In this document: piece after piece, positions 51,790-61,293 of the stretch
Numbering within the stretch: the first letter of the stretch is position 1
Layout: each line of letters begins with the position of its first letter
Source: Leishmania martiniquensis
Lineage: Eukaryota; Euglenozoa; Kinetoplastea; Trypanosomatida; Trypanosomatidae
DNA length: 64,000 nt
Direction of reading: 5' to 3'
Assembly: GCF_017916325.1 (NCBI RefSeq)
Contig: NC_090164.1
Location: 1,116,001 to 1,180,000, forward strand
Made by a program: the position numbers and the translations under genes
Notes under the pieces: generated by a model
What the model saw: the letters and a program-made list of their open reading frames with translations, nothing else
Databases searched by the model: none
What the model was told of the DNA's origin: nothing

Positions 51790-54594
51790 CGAGAAATGGA
51801 GAGCCTCTGTGTTTTTATGCGCGTGCCATCGATACGGCGATGAAAGATACCTTCACGCAACACCTCACTCAGCAGATTCCTTCTACATATTTTCTCCTTC
51901 TCTTCCGTTTCTTCTCTCACCTTTATGGCCGTCGCTCGCCCCCTCGCACTGGAACCGGAAGCGATAACAAAAGGTGATCTCTTCCACGACAGCATAAGCA
52001 CTGCGTTTGCGTTGCTGAATGTGTGTTTACTTGTCTACACGAGGGTATAGCTCTTGCGTCTCTTTCTCTCTCTCTCCATCTCGATAGCCCTGTGTGGTCA
52101 TCTGCTCGAGCGCCAGCTGCTTCCCTCCCTCCTTGGCTTCGTATTGTCTACTTTCTCCCTTCCATGTGTGTTTGCGTGTGAATGTCTCGTCACACGCTCT
52201 CATTGTGTTTGGTCTGCGTTTCTCTCTTCACTTTTCTGTTTTAGGCCCTTTCTTTCTCCTCGCTTTCTTTCATTTTCCTCGTTTTGTTTCTGTTTTCTTC
52301 CCCATCGGCTCTCTTCGAAATGCCCACCCCCACCCCATTCTAATACCTTCTCTCGTCTTCGTTTTAAGCCCGCCCTCTCCTGAATGACGCGATTGTATGA
52401 ACAGTTTTCTTTGAATTCTCTATTCATATTCGTTAGCACGTCACTTTTTTCGCCATTTCCTCACCTCTTACTTTCATCTCCACCCGAACACATACGTATT
52501 CTCATATATATATGTGAATATATATAGTGCTTTCGTTGACTAGCCTTGCGTTTCTTCCATGCGTGTGTGTCTCTTCGGCTTTTTCGTTTGCGTATCTCTT
52601 TAATTGCTTCTGGTGAGAGTGCGCCTGTTCATTTCATCTTCTATTCCCTCTCTCACTCTCTTCCCCCGATTTACAGCTTCTTTTTCTGTGTTTCTGATCT
52701 CCCCGCCCTTTCCAGTCGTTTTTTGACCCTTTGAATTCCCTTCCCCTTTTCTCTACCTCTCATCTTCCACCTTTCTCGGCAGACTTCCTACATGCCCCCC
52801 TTGTTTGCGTCTGAGTGCGTGCATGCACGTCTGAATTTTGTTGTGTGCGCGAAACTCAGCTCTCTTCTCATTTTGTTTTGCTGGTCGACTCCTCTCTTTC
52901 TTCGTTCCTTTCGTGCTCCCCACTTTCGGCTGTTCCCTTCGGCTTTTGTCTGTCGTCTTTCTTCCCTAATCGCCCACGCCTTCCCAGTTCTCACTTTTCA
53001 GATTTACTTCGTGCCTCTCTCTCCCCATCTTCGCTTCGCTTCCTCTTTTTCGGCGCTTCTGTCTTCTCTCCTTTTGTTTCTGTTCTCGTCCATCTTCCCC
53101 CCTGCTTGCTCTGTACGGTGCTGAGGAAACATCGGAAGAAAAGGAAGGTGTGCGGAAACCTCTCTCTTTGTGGTGTATCTTCCCTGTGCGTGAGTGGCAT
53201 CGAAAAGTAATTTGTTCTTAGCTTGTTGCCCCAATCTTTCTTTGTGTAGGTTCTTCTTCGTGTTGCGCGTTTACGTGACGCTGGCTTCCCCCCCTCTCTC
53301 TCGAATGCCATGCAGATCCCTTTTCTGTTGGAGATTGTGTTGCGTTCTCCTTTCTTCGCCGCCCCCTTCCTCCCCCAAGCAATGACAGACGTCTTCTATC
53401 GCTTGCTAATCTCTCTATCAAGAACGCTAACGCGTGAGGTGTTTTTTTGCTGGTGTGTGTTTATGCCTGTGCTAATCCCTCCCTTTGAGACTTGCTACTG
53501 GAAGCTATTCGCGTGCGTGTTTGTCTTAGCGAGACCCTATGAGCATTGCATTGGGAGCCTTGCTGTACGAGACGCACCGGAAATACTGATGGAGGAGAGT
53601 CAACGGCAGTCTCTTGCTTCCTTTTCGCTTTCCTTTGGAAGCGTGAGGATGCTTATGCAACGATCGTGATTTTCGAGATTTTCGATCCTGTTTGGCGAGG
53701 CTTGTTGGGCTGAACGGGATACTAAGACACGTGAGTGGTTCTTGCATTGTATCAAAGCGAAGAGAGCGGAGGCCGTGACTTTGCGCGCAACTTGTTTCAT
53801 ATTGAACCTCCTGTTTCCTCATTCATATAGTGTTCTCCTGTTGCTTATATATATATATATGTGTCTACTGTTCTTTCCCTTTTGGGCTGGTTGTTGCGAT
53901 TCGTTTCGCCCCCTTTTCTTTTCCTCATGACGGTAAACCTTCACATTGTGAAAGGAAAAGCATAGTTCTGTTATGACAGAAGAATGTATGTGCGCAAGGT
54001 GCGCAGAAAAAGAGGAATCATTGTCTTTAAAAAAGCGATTCATTGACGCCACCATTTCTGCCCAAACCCTCTGACTGTGAAGAGTAGCGGAGCTCTTCTT
54101 ATCGTGCTTTGGTCTCTTTTTTTTTCTCTGTCAATCAGCTGCTTCTGTGCGTATGCATCTTTGCGTGCTTTAGATCTTTTGTGTGTGTGTGTGTGCATCT
54201 TGTGTTCTTCTGTGATTATCGGCTTAACAACTGTTCTGTTTTGAAACATTTGTTCTTCAATTCTTTTCTGGTGCTGCCGTCTCCTTTTCTGCGTGATTCT
54301 TTTCCTTGCCGGTCTTTCTGAAGCGCACCTCACCCCTTCTCCAAAAAAATCAATCGTCAATGCGAAATTGCCGTCATCGTTGCACCAGAGTCCGCAAAAA
54401 AGAAATAAAAACGACAAAAAAGAGTGAATCGGAGAGTGAGTGCTTTGTTTTGTCTTGACAGGCAATAGCCAGACACCTACGAGTTGCTATCGGTGCAATT
54501 TCAATTTGTTTCTCCTCCTGAGTCCTTTCTTGCTACCCTCATGAAAAGGGTCCGCTAATCGATGTCTGTCAAGGTTGTCGGCGTTGTGCGTCCC

Positions 54595-54712
54595 GTGCGC
54601 ATTAGCAGGCGTTCACAGCTGAGCACAAGGCGTTTTCTTGTGCGTGCCAGTGCGCATTAGCAGGCGTTCACAGCTGAGCACAAGGCGTTTTCTTGTGCGT
54701 GCCAGTGCGCAT
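54595..54712 (+). repeat. 55-base tandem duplication
   Basis: Two perfect 55-base copies (54595-54649 and 54650-54704), starting GTGCGCATTAGCAGG, followed by an 8-base partial third copy. It lies in the T/A-rich non-coding region. Confidence 0.92.
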
Positions 54713-56042
54713 ATGTACGTATGTGAGCATGGGCTGATGTGTGCGTATGGAGGGAGTGATCTGTGGCGGGAAGGCATGACGAAGGTAAAGGTAAGTGCTT
54801 GTGTTGCGTGGTTCGGAAATACTCCCCCCTTTTTCGCAGCGTAGTGTTTCTCTACTGACACTTCGCGTTGCGTGGGAACCGTTCATTTGGTGACCGAAAG
54901 GGCCCCTTTTGCCGTTTCCTTCTTCGCGCGATGCCTCCTTCCATAGGCAAAAAAGACCAAAGGGACTTTTCTACAAGCGAACGACCAGCGCACACATACA
55001 CGCAAGGTCTGACGCACAACGCTTCGCCCCATACGAAAGCGCTTCACTTTTGATCATCATTTTCTTACCCGCTTCGCATCACCTTCGCAGCATCGCTGAA
55101 GCTAGCGAAAACAGACTAAAAGGAATAACGCTGCCCCCACTTTCTCTCCCAACTAACTTGCACACGTCTTGTTTTCAACTGAAATGCATTCCCCAATCCT
55201 ATCCTGTACATGCTTTCTGCCGGTGCTGCTCCTCTGAGTACCATCGGAACGGTGGTGCTGCCCAATGGAGAACGCAGTAATCGGGTGGCCCTTTGTGCAG
55301 GAGCGGCGACGGAAACTGTCCGTCAGCTACCAAAGAATGCCAAGCGATAGATAAAAGAAAACGAAGAGTGAACATGGCGCCCGCACATACACCCACACTT
55401 AGCAGATGCGGTAGAGCCCAGATAGCCCGTGCTTACAGCGAAAAAAAAGGATTGATAGTGCGAAAGCAAAAAATATATCATATGAAGTCTTGAGTACAGG
55501 AGTCATACCCCTCTTGGTGGTGTTAGCTTATTGTGTCGACTGGCGCACGAGAGTCGAGGAATTGCCCTGTGCGGCCTTTTTTCTTCATTCTCATCTTGAA
55601 TTTCCCTTCCTTTGCGTTTTTTTTTTCTTTTCTCGTGTTTCTCGCCTCTCGCTCTTTTTGCAATCCTCGAGTGGCAAGATGCATACGGAAAAGAAACGAT
55701 CGAACCTCAAGCCGCAAGCTTTCCACATGGAATAACAGCGAAAAGGATCTCAACCAACGATACGATGAGATCCGCACTCACTTTGCCCGCCTTCTCCCTC
55801 CACTCCACTTCATTTCTCTGTTGCAAGAAAAAAAGGAACGCCCATCCTCAATGACAGATAGTTTTTCATTTCAGTGAACGCGCCACGCCAAGGAAAATAT
55901 CACCCTGAGAAACCTGTTGTTGATAGCGTCTCTTTTTTTTTTCGCCGCTTTTTGGCATGACTTTGGAGCTTTGGGCGCTATGAGGTTGTGTCACCTTTTG
56001 CCTTTGTAGTAACCGAAACTCTCTCATTTTGAGCTGTCATGG

Positions 56043-56119
56043 ATATATATCTATATTTTTATATATGCAAGTGTATATATATATATATATGCACACAGAA
56101 CTATATATATGTATATATA
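56043..56119. repeat. TA-rich self-complementary repeat
   Basis: Several runs of alternating TA separated by short spacers, able to form long hairpins. Located upstream of the Cys/His-rich protein gene. Confidence 0.8.
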
Positions 56120-56735
56120 GTTGCGCCCTCTAACCTGACAGATGGAACTTCCCCAAAGGAAGGCGAAACAAAAAAGACGCAAAGCACAGAGTATGTGTGA
56201 TCTCACCGCCGAGATGTCCTCACTATTCCGTCGCCCGTTCTCCTTTACTCCGTGCGAGAGGTTAGTGGTGGTGGTCCTGAGAAGAACAGTATACAGCAAG
56301 TCAGTAACCAGAGGTTTTTTTTTACGCCTCTCTTAGCCAATTCTATAGTAGTACATACGCGCTACCTAAGGCGAGCAGCATGTCGTCCTTGACGGTAGCG
56401 GTCAAAGTCTGGTTGAATACAGCGACGTCGTCTTCGTTCTTGTGCGAAGTGCGTCCACATGGATGTATAGATGTCGAGGAGGCTCAAGGATGCGCGCGAC
56501 TGCGGCACGCAGCGACTGACTTCCTGTCGCTGTCCTATACACGAACTGATGAACGCTGCCGCGTCCTGTGCCTTTTTTTGAACCATAATAAAATACTTCT
56601 CTCTACCTTCTCTCCATGTCTCCTCAGGCTCTGCCCGGTCTCTTCCCTCTTTGTAAACATATATCGCCATACTGTCCGTGAAACCACTGAGCACGCTGCG
56701 CAAGACAGGCGCCTGCCTACGCACCACCACGCGCC

Positions 56736-57665
56736 ATGCCCAACGGTAGTACAACGCGGTTTAACGACGTTCTGTGGCGGCCTTTACCGTGGTGGATACA
56801 TCGCATAGCAGTGAAAACAATCGAGGCGCACAGATGCCGCCACCTAGTGACCACGCCAGCCCAGCAGCTTCACATTCGCGAGAAAGTCAGCAGTTGTCGC
56901 GGCCACGTGGCTGAATTTCGCAGGGCAATCGGCCTCTGCGCTCAAGACACAGGAATCACTGAGGCTCAGGTTTGCCTGTCGCACGGGAGAAGGCTCAGAC
57001 ATGTCTCTCGCCAGCGCGGCGATGTTCCGCTGCACGTGGAGTTCTGTGACTTTCTCTCCTGCAAAGGCACTTCTGTGACAGAGGTGATGGAAGAAGCGCG
57101 GCGCCTGGCCGAGCGCACGCGACTCAAGTCTTACACCTCACCCTTCTGGTTTACACAGCCGCAGCTGGAGAACCACTTTCGGAACTCTGTGGTGCAGTGG
57201 TGCACGCACTGCATGTCGACCGACCGGCCGAGTGTGTGCGAGGTTTACGAAAACCCTGATACGTTCGTGGAGCTGGGCTCTGGATCGGCAGCGACAGTCC
57301 GCTACGCAAATTTGGACGAGTTTCGAAGCCAGCGCGACGCTGAGTTGTCCCTCATCGCGTGCCTGTCTTTTTTGCGCGTGTTTTCTCCCATCAATGTGCA
57401 CACACGACGCGCCTTTGACGCGTGTGTGGAAAGTCGCTTACGAGTCGAGTGTCATCGCAGTGGCTGCTGGTGCAGCATATGGGGCACGGCGGAGGACTAC
57501 AAAAAGTGCGGGTTTTCTACCCTTGACAGCGCCCTTGGCGTCGACGTCTTCGACGCCCTCGGGAATCCCATGTTTCTTATTCACGCCCTTTGCACGACTA
57601 CCCCACTCAGGGTTTTCGAAAGCTGCTATCCCAACGATTGCATCATTGACCTTTTCAGCCTCTGA
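56736..57665 (+). CDS. Cys/His-rich protein of unknown function
   Basis: A 309-residue protein with several Cys/His clusters: VVQWCTHCMSTDRPSVC in the middle and ECHRSGCWCSIWGTAEDYKKC near the end. These could bind zinc, but the spacing matches no finger I know. The N-terminus (NDVLWRPLPWWIHRIAVKTIE) is amphipathic; no signal or membrane span is clear. The rest looks like an ordinary globular alpha/beta protein. It is flanked by long non-coding sequence. The frame is the longest for 5 kb around and reads like protein, so it is probably a real kinetoplastid gene without a name. Confidence 0.7.
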   Translation: MPNGSTTRFNDVLWRPLPWWIHRIAVKTIEAHRCRHLVTTPAQQLHIREKVSSCRGHVAEFRRAIGLCAQDTGITEAQVCLSHGRRLRHVSRQRGDVPLHVEFCDFLSCKGTSVTEVMEEARRLAERTRLKSYTSPFWFTQPQLENHFRNSVVQWCTHCMSTDRPSVCEVYENPDTFVELGSGSAATVRYANLDEFRSQRDAELSLIACLSFLRVFSPINVHTRRAFDACVESRLRVECHRSGCWCSIWGTAEDYKKCGFSTLDSALGVDVFDALGNPMFLIHALCTTTPLRVFESCYPNDCIIDLFSL

Positions 57666-58097
57666 TGCCGCCGTATTCTCGTTTTTGCTTCCTTTTTGCT
57701 GCTCCTGTGTGCCGCTATGCGAATATGAAATCAAACACTGCTGCCCGCTGACCGATACCACCACCCAAGAAGGATAAATAGCCCAGAACGCTTTGAAAAA
57801 GAAGACGAGCGGCCCTTTTCTGAGGGCTCTCAATTACGCCTTCCCTTCTACTCCTGATTGAACAAGTGCCGGGACCACCGTTGCTTTCACCAGGATTCCT
57901 CCAATGACGCAAATCTTTGTCATTTATTTTCTGTGTATACTAGCTTTTTCTGCTCCTCAGAACCGTTGCCACGCACCTCTTGTTGTGTGCTCCGTCTCCT
58001 ATTGTGCAGCTTGGTACTACACTTCTTCTGTCTCTGTGCATAACTTTTCTTTTCTTTTTTCATGTCGGCTTCCATGCCATGAGAGGCAGCAGAGATC
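57666..58097. other. Intergenic region
   Basis: About 430 bases, T/C-rich at 57905-58060, with AG sites at 58082-58093 next to the following ATG. No gene. Confidence 0.55.
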
Positions 58098-58469
58098 ATG
58101 GCCATGACAGAGTCAGCAACTACCGCACCACAGGGTCTGATCTCGAACAGTGATGGCATCGCCTTACGTCGCCTACTGCTCATCGAACTGTCCGTCTTAC
58201 GGCGCCGCTACTCCCACCTTACAGGTCACCACCAAGGTGACGATGATGAGCTTGCCTCGATCCCTTTAGCGGCGCTAAGTGGAACTACACCGTCTGCTTA
58301 TCAGGCTGCCTCCATGGATGAGGAGGCAGGAGCCCTGTGCCAGAGCGACCGCGACGCGATCGAGGCACTCTTTCACTCCATCGACGACTTCACACTCGAG
58401 TTCAATGAGGCCAAAGGCGAGATTCAGCGGGACGACATTGTCTCCACGATTATGGGTGATCTTGCTTAG
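58098..58469 (+). CDS. Small acidic helical protein, unknown function
   Basis: A 123-residue protein. Residues about 20-42 form a Leu/Arg-rich helix (ALRRLLLIELSVLRRRYSHL), then an acidic linker (GDDDELASIP), then a second helical part ending DDFTLEFNEAKGEIQRDDIV. No domain is recognised. The size and two-helix layout suggest a subunit of a larger complex, which is inference. T/C-rich sequence and AG just before the ATG, and codon use like its neighbours, support a real gene. Confidence 0.65.
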   Translation: MAMTESATTAPQGLISNSDGIALRRLLLIELSVLRRRYSHLTGHHQGDDDELASIPLAALSGTTPSAYQAASMDEEAGALCQSDRDAIEALFHSIDDFTLEFNEAKGEIQRDDIVSTIMGDLA

Positions 58470-59013
58470 TCGGCTCAGTAGCCCCGTCGTCCCTCTTGTT
58501 TAGTGTCACCAGGGCCACATGCTTGAAATCGACAAGAAGTAGAAGTAGAGAAGCGCTTTAGCGCTTTGCATTTCTTTTCACTCGCGCCCGACGCCGCCGC
58601 CAAATGTATTGCATCACGTTGAGCTCGCGCGCACCACTACCTTTTTTCTCTGTGCGCGCTCTTCTCCCTCGCGCGTCAGCCAACGTCGCGTGTGACCTCT
58701 CGCTAAGGAGGCTGCAAAAAGGCTCTCCTGCTCTCTATTGCCCCAACCCATGCGAATCAAGGCTCATGAGCTCTCATTCGTTTTGCTATCCCGTCTCCTT
58801 ACTCTGTTTTTTCCGTTCCATGGCGACCAAATGTTCGCGGCTCCCCACTCTGCGCCCTCTCTTTTTTCGCATCTACTCTCTCCTGAACACACACACACGT
58901 CGCCCATGCACTTATCGGTGCCTGCGTACTACTGTGCATGCTGCTTTTCCTGTGCCCCGCCCCCTCCCATCATCTACAATCGACATCCGTGAGGTGTAGC
59001 ATCGTATTCAACC
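58470..59013. other. Intergenic region with S19e splice signal
   Basis: No gene is supported. Pyrimidine-rich 58943-58972 followed by AG at 58992-58993 would give a leader of about 20 bases, typical of the short leaders of trypanosomatid ribosomal protein mRNAs. Confidence 0.6.
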
Positions 59014-59499
59014 ATGGCTGCCTCTAGCAACAAGATCCGTCGCATCGGCAAAAGGAAGGGCGCGACCTTGAAGGACGTCAATGCGTGGCGCTGGATCAAG
59101 GCAGCGGCCCGCAACTTCAAGCAGGAGGGCAAGCTCTTTGTGCCGAACTGCACCGAGATTATGAAGAGCTCCCACGGCCGCGAGCGCGCTCCGCAGAATC
59201 CTGACTGGTATTACATTCGCTGCGCCGCCGTTCTTCGCGCCATTTACCTGCGCCCTGGCGTCGGCTACGGTGGCCTGAGCAAGCGCTTCGGTAACAAGAA
59301 GAACTACGGCAGCCGCCCCGAGCATACCGTCAGCTCCTCTACCGGTCCCCTTCACTGGGCCTGCAAGTCCCTGACGAAGCTCGGCCTGGTGGAGCCCGGT
59401 GCACAGTCTGGCCAGCGCCTGACGCGCAAGGGCCACAAGTTTGCCGATGCCCTCGCCTTTCAGGTGCAAATCCGCAAGTTTGGCCAGACAAAGGCCTAA
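59014..59499 (+). CDS. RPS19: 40S ribosomal protein S19 (eS19)
   Basis: A 161-residue eS19 protein of the small ribosomal subunit head, needed for 18S rRNA maturation in other eukaryotes. Family blocks are present in order: DVNAWRWIKAAARNFKQEGK, PNCTEIMKSSHGRERAPQNP, DWYYIRCAAVLRAIYLRPGV, GGLSKRFGNKKNYGSRPEHT, ALKSL-equivalent CKSLTKLGLVE and the C-terminal LTRKGHKFADALAFQ. The N-terminus has a short basic extension (NKIRRIGKRKGATLK) not seen in animal proteins. ATG in good context just after the AG at 58992-58993. Very firm. Confidence 0.97.
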   Translation: MAASSNKIRRIGKRKGATLKDVNAWRWIKAAARNFKQEGKLFVPNCTEIMKSSHGRERAPQNPDWYYIRCAAVLRAIYLRPGVGYGGLSKRFGNKKNYGSRPEHTVSSSTGPLHWACKSLTKLGLVEPGAQSGQRLTRKGHKFADALAFQVQIRKFGQTKA

Positions 59500-60132
59500 G
59501 CCTGTGTTGGTATGCTGCGTCTTTTCCCTCGTTTCTTTATTTTTTTCTGAGTGAGTCGCATGCGCCTCTCTCCCCCCAAAAAAAAGCAACGCGGCTTACC
59601 CATCATGGCACCCGTATTCCCTCTTCTGCCGCCGGTGCGTGGAGGCGCGGCTGCGTGTCCAAACAGCAGCGCGACCGTCTCGGTACTCAGGGAAGCACTC
59701 GACTTGGCGTACAGTCATCGCGTTTCTCTAGCTTTTCTACGCGAGGCGCACGCGACATCTGGGAACACAAGCCATCGATCCTCTTTCCCCCTCTCCTGCT
59801 TCGCGTTTCATGTCTCAGGCATCCTGCCGGTGAGGGGGTGGGAGGGCGAGAGACGGGCTTCTGAAGGCGAGCAGACTCATCATGCTGGTCATGTGGTGCT
59901 GAGGGTTTTACAAAAGGTCACGTCCCCCTTTCGTCGCGCCTTTCGTCTGTGCATCCCTTTTCTTGTGCACTCTTCACTGCGATCACCGCTTTCCCTTCCC
60001 CCTTCGCCTCCATCGTTTTCTCCTATTCGCTTATTTGCCCTTTTCTCATGTGTCTACTGCCTCTTGCCGGTACACACATACTAGCACCTCGACTGCCTGA
60101 CTCTCCACTCCCACGACGCTCAAGCGCCGGTG
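59500..60132. other. Intergenic region
   Basis: About 630 bases, C/T-rich at 59980-60050. An A run at 59578-59585 follows the S19 gene. No gene is supported. Confidence 0.55.
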
Positions 60133-61293
60133 ATGGGGCCTATGCCACATGTCTCTGCGTTTCTCCGGGCCGCCGCGATCAGTGCGGTCGGCGCTGCGCT
60201 TGTCACCACGCATACCGTGCTCTGCGCTCATCCATTGCCGTCCTGTATGCTGAGCACGTCGAATGCACACTTAATGGATGCTGTGGCGAGCATGCGCCTT
60301 CAAGATCAGGGTATTCCGTGGGACATAGAAGGCGATGATTTTCACAATGGCTACGACCCCAAAACGGTGCAGCTACAGATCCTCCGACTCCGTGCCGAGT
60401 ACGTCGATTCGACTGGATCCACATCACCGGTGATGCGCATCGTCGGCTTCTTCCCAGGGGTGTCGACTTCGTCCGTGTACGAGCATCTTACTAATGTGTC
60501 GTTACGTCGCGCCTGGGACGTCAACTACACTCACTTCGAACAGTTCGCTGGGAAGTGCCCTACTACGCTCGGTAACGTCGACGAGTTGCGCCGGCCGCTC
60601 GCCGCTGTGGCGAAAACGCGTGCCAAATGCTCTGGCGATGTCTGCACACTGGTACCAGATGTCACGAGCGTGGAGCTCGACAATGGCTGGTTCTCGCACC
60701 GCGTCGGGGGCGCGCTGATGCGCCGATTCGGCCTGGCCGACCGGTTGTTTCAATACGAGCGTCACTCTTATGCCCACTCGCTTGGCACAAGTTCTCCAAC
60801 GTCCGTCAACGCTGCCCCAACCCCTCAAATGTATGATGTTCTCTTCAGCGGATCCAAACGCGCTCGCGAGAAGGCCGCGATTGAAGCACCACAGCTTGGT
60901 GCCTGGCTCCGCGCAAATCGAGACGCTGTGGCGTGCGAAGAGGTCAACATGAACTTCCAGCATATTCTCCTCATCCCCATTGCCGATGCCCCGGCGCAGC
61001 TGTTTGGCAACTCTGAGCAGCTTCGCCAGCTCTGCATAATGGGTAGCATGCTAGACCTCAAGAGCACCAAGCTTGTCTATGATGTCTGGAAAAAAACTCA
61101 CGAACAGGTCTTACGAGGAACGGACTCATTTCCAGGGACCCTTCTCGTGATGACCTCTGCCAACGATGTCAGCGTGCCAGCTTTCTTTCCGCGGTGGGCG
61201 CAAAAGACGATTCTGGCCACCATGTCGCGAAAGGCATACGGTCTGTTGCTGAAAGCGTGCCTACAGCGGTCAGCGGATGAGGGTGCGATGTAG
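60133..61293 (+). CDS. START-like lipid-binding protein with N-terminal membrane anchor
   Basis: A 386-residue protein, the last gene before the telomere. The N-terminus holds a hydrophobic segment (residues about 9-28, SAFLRAAAISAVGAALVTTH) that could be a signal anchor. A START-like fold is suggested by VMRIVGFFPGVSTSSVYEHL, RRAWDVNYTHFEQF and the closing helix region VSVPAFFPRWAQKTILATMS with its amphipathic end. It differs much from the START protein at 27806. A lipid or sterol transfer role at a membrane is inferred. The first ATG of the frame is 60133. Confidence 0.7.
   Translation: MGPMPHVSAFLRAAAISAVGAALVTTHTVLCAHPLPSCMLSTSNAHLMDAVASMRLQDQGIPWDIEGDDFHNGYDPKTVQLQILRLRAEYVDSTGSTSPVMRIVGFFPGVSTSSVYEHLTNVSLRRAWDVNYTHFEQFAGKCPTTLGNVDELRRPLAAVAKTRAKCSGDVCTLVPDVTSVELDNGWFSHRVGGALMRRFGLADRLFQYERHSYAHSLGTSSPTSVNAAPTPQMYDVLFSGSKRAREKAAIEAPQLGAWLRANRDAVACEEVNMNFQHILLIPIADAPAQLFGNSEQLRQLCIMGSMLDLKSTKLVYDVWKKTHEQVLRGTDSFPGTLLVMTSANDVSVPAFFPRWAQKTILATMSRKAYGLLLKACLQRSADEGAM

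Larger units (their letters stand above)
51790..56735. other. Nearly 5-kb T/A-rich region without genes
   Basis: By eye this is clearly richer in T and A than the rest of the window, with long T/C runs on the + strand. It holds TA repeats at 52505-52527, 53847-53860 and 56043-56119, (GT)n at 54180-54196, and a 55-base tandem duplication (listed separately). Frames are short and composed of Phe/Leu/Ser from CT-rich codons. It probably includes the long 3' UTR of the RNA-binding protein gene and the leader of the next gene. No RNA gene was recognised. Confidence 0.6.
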
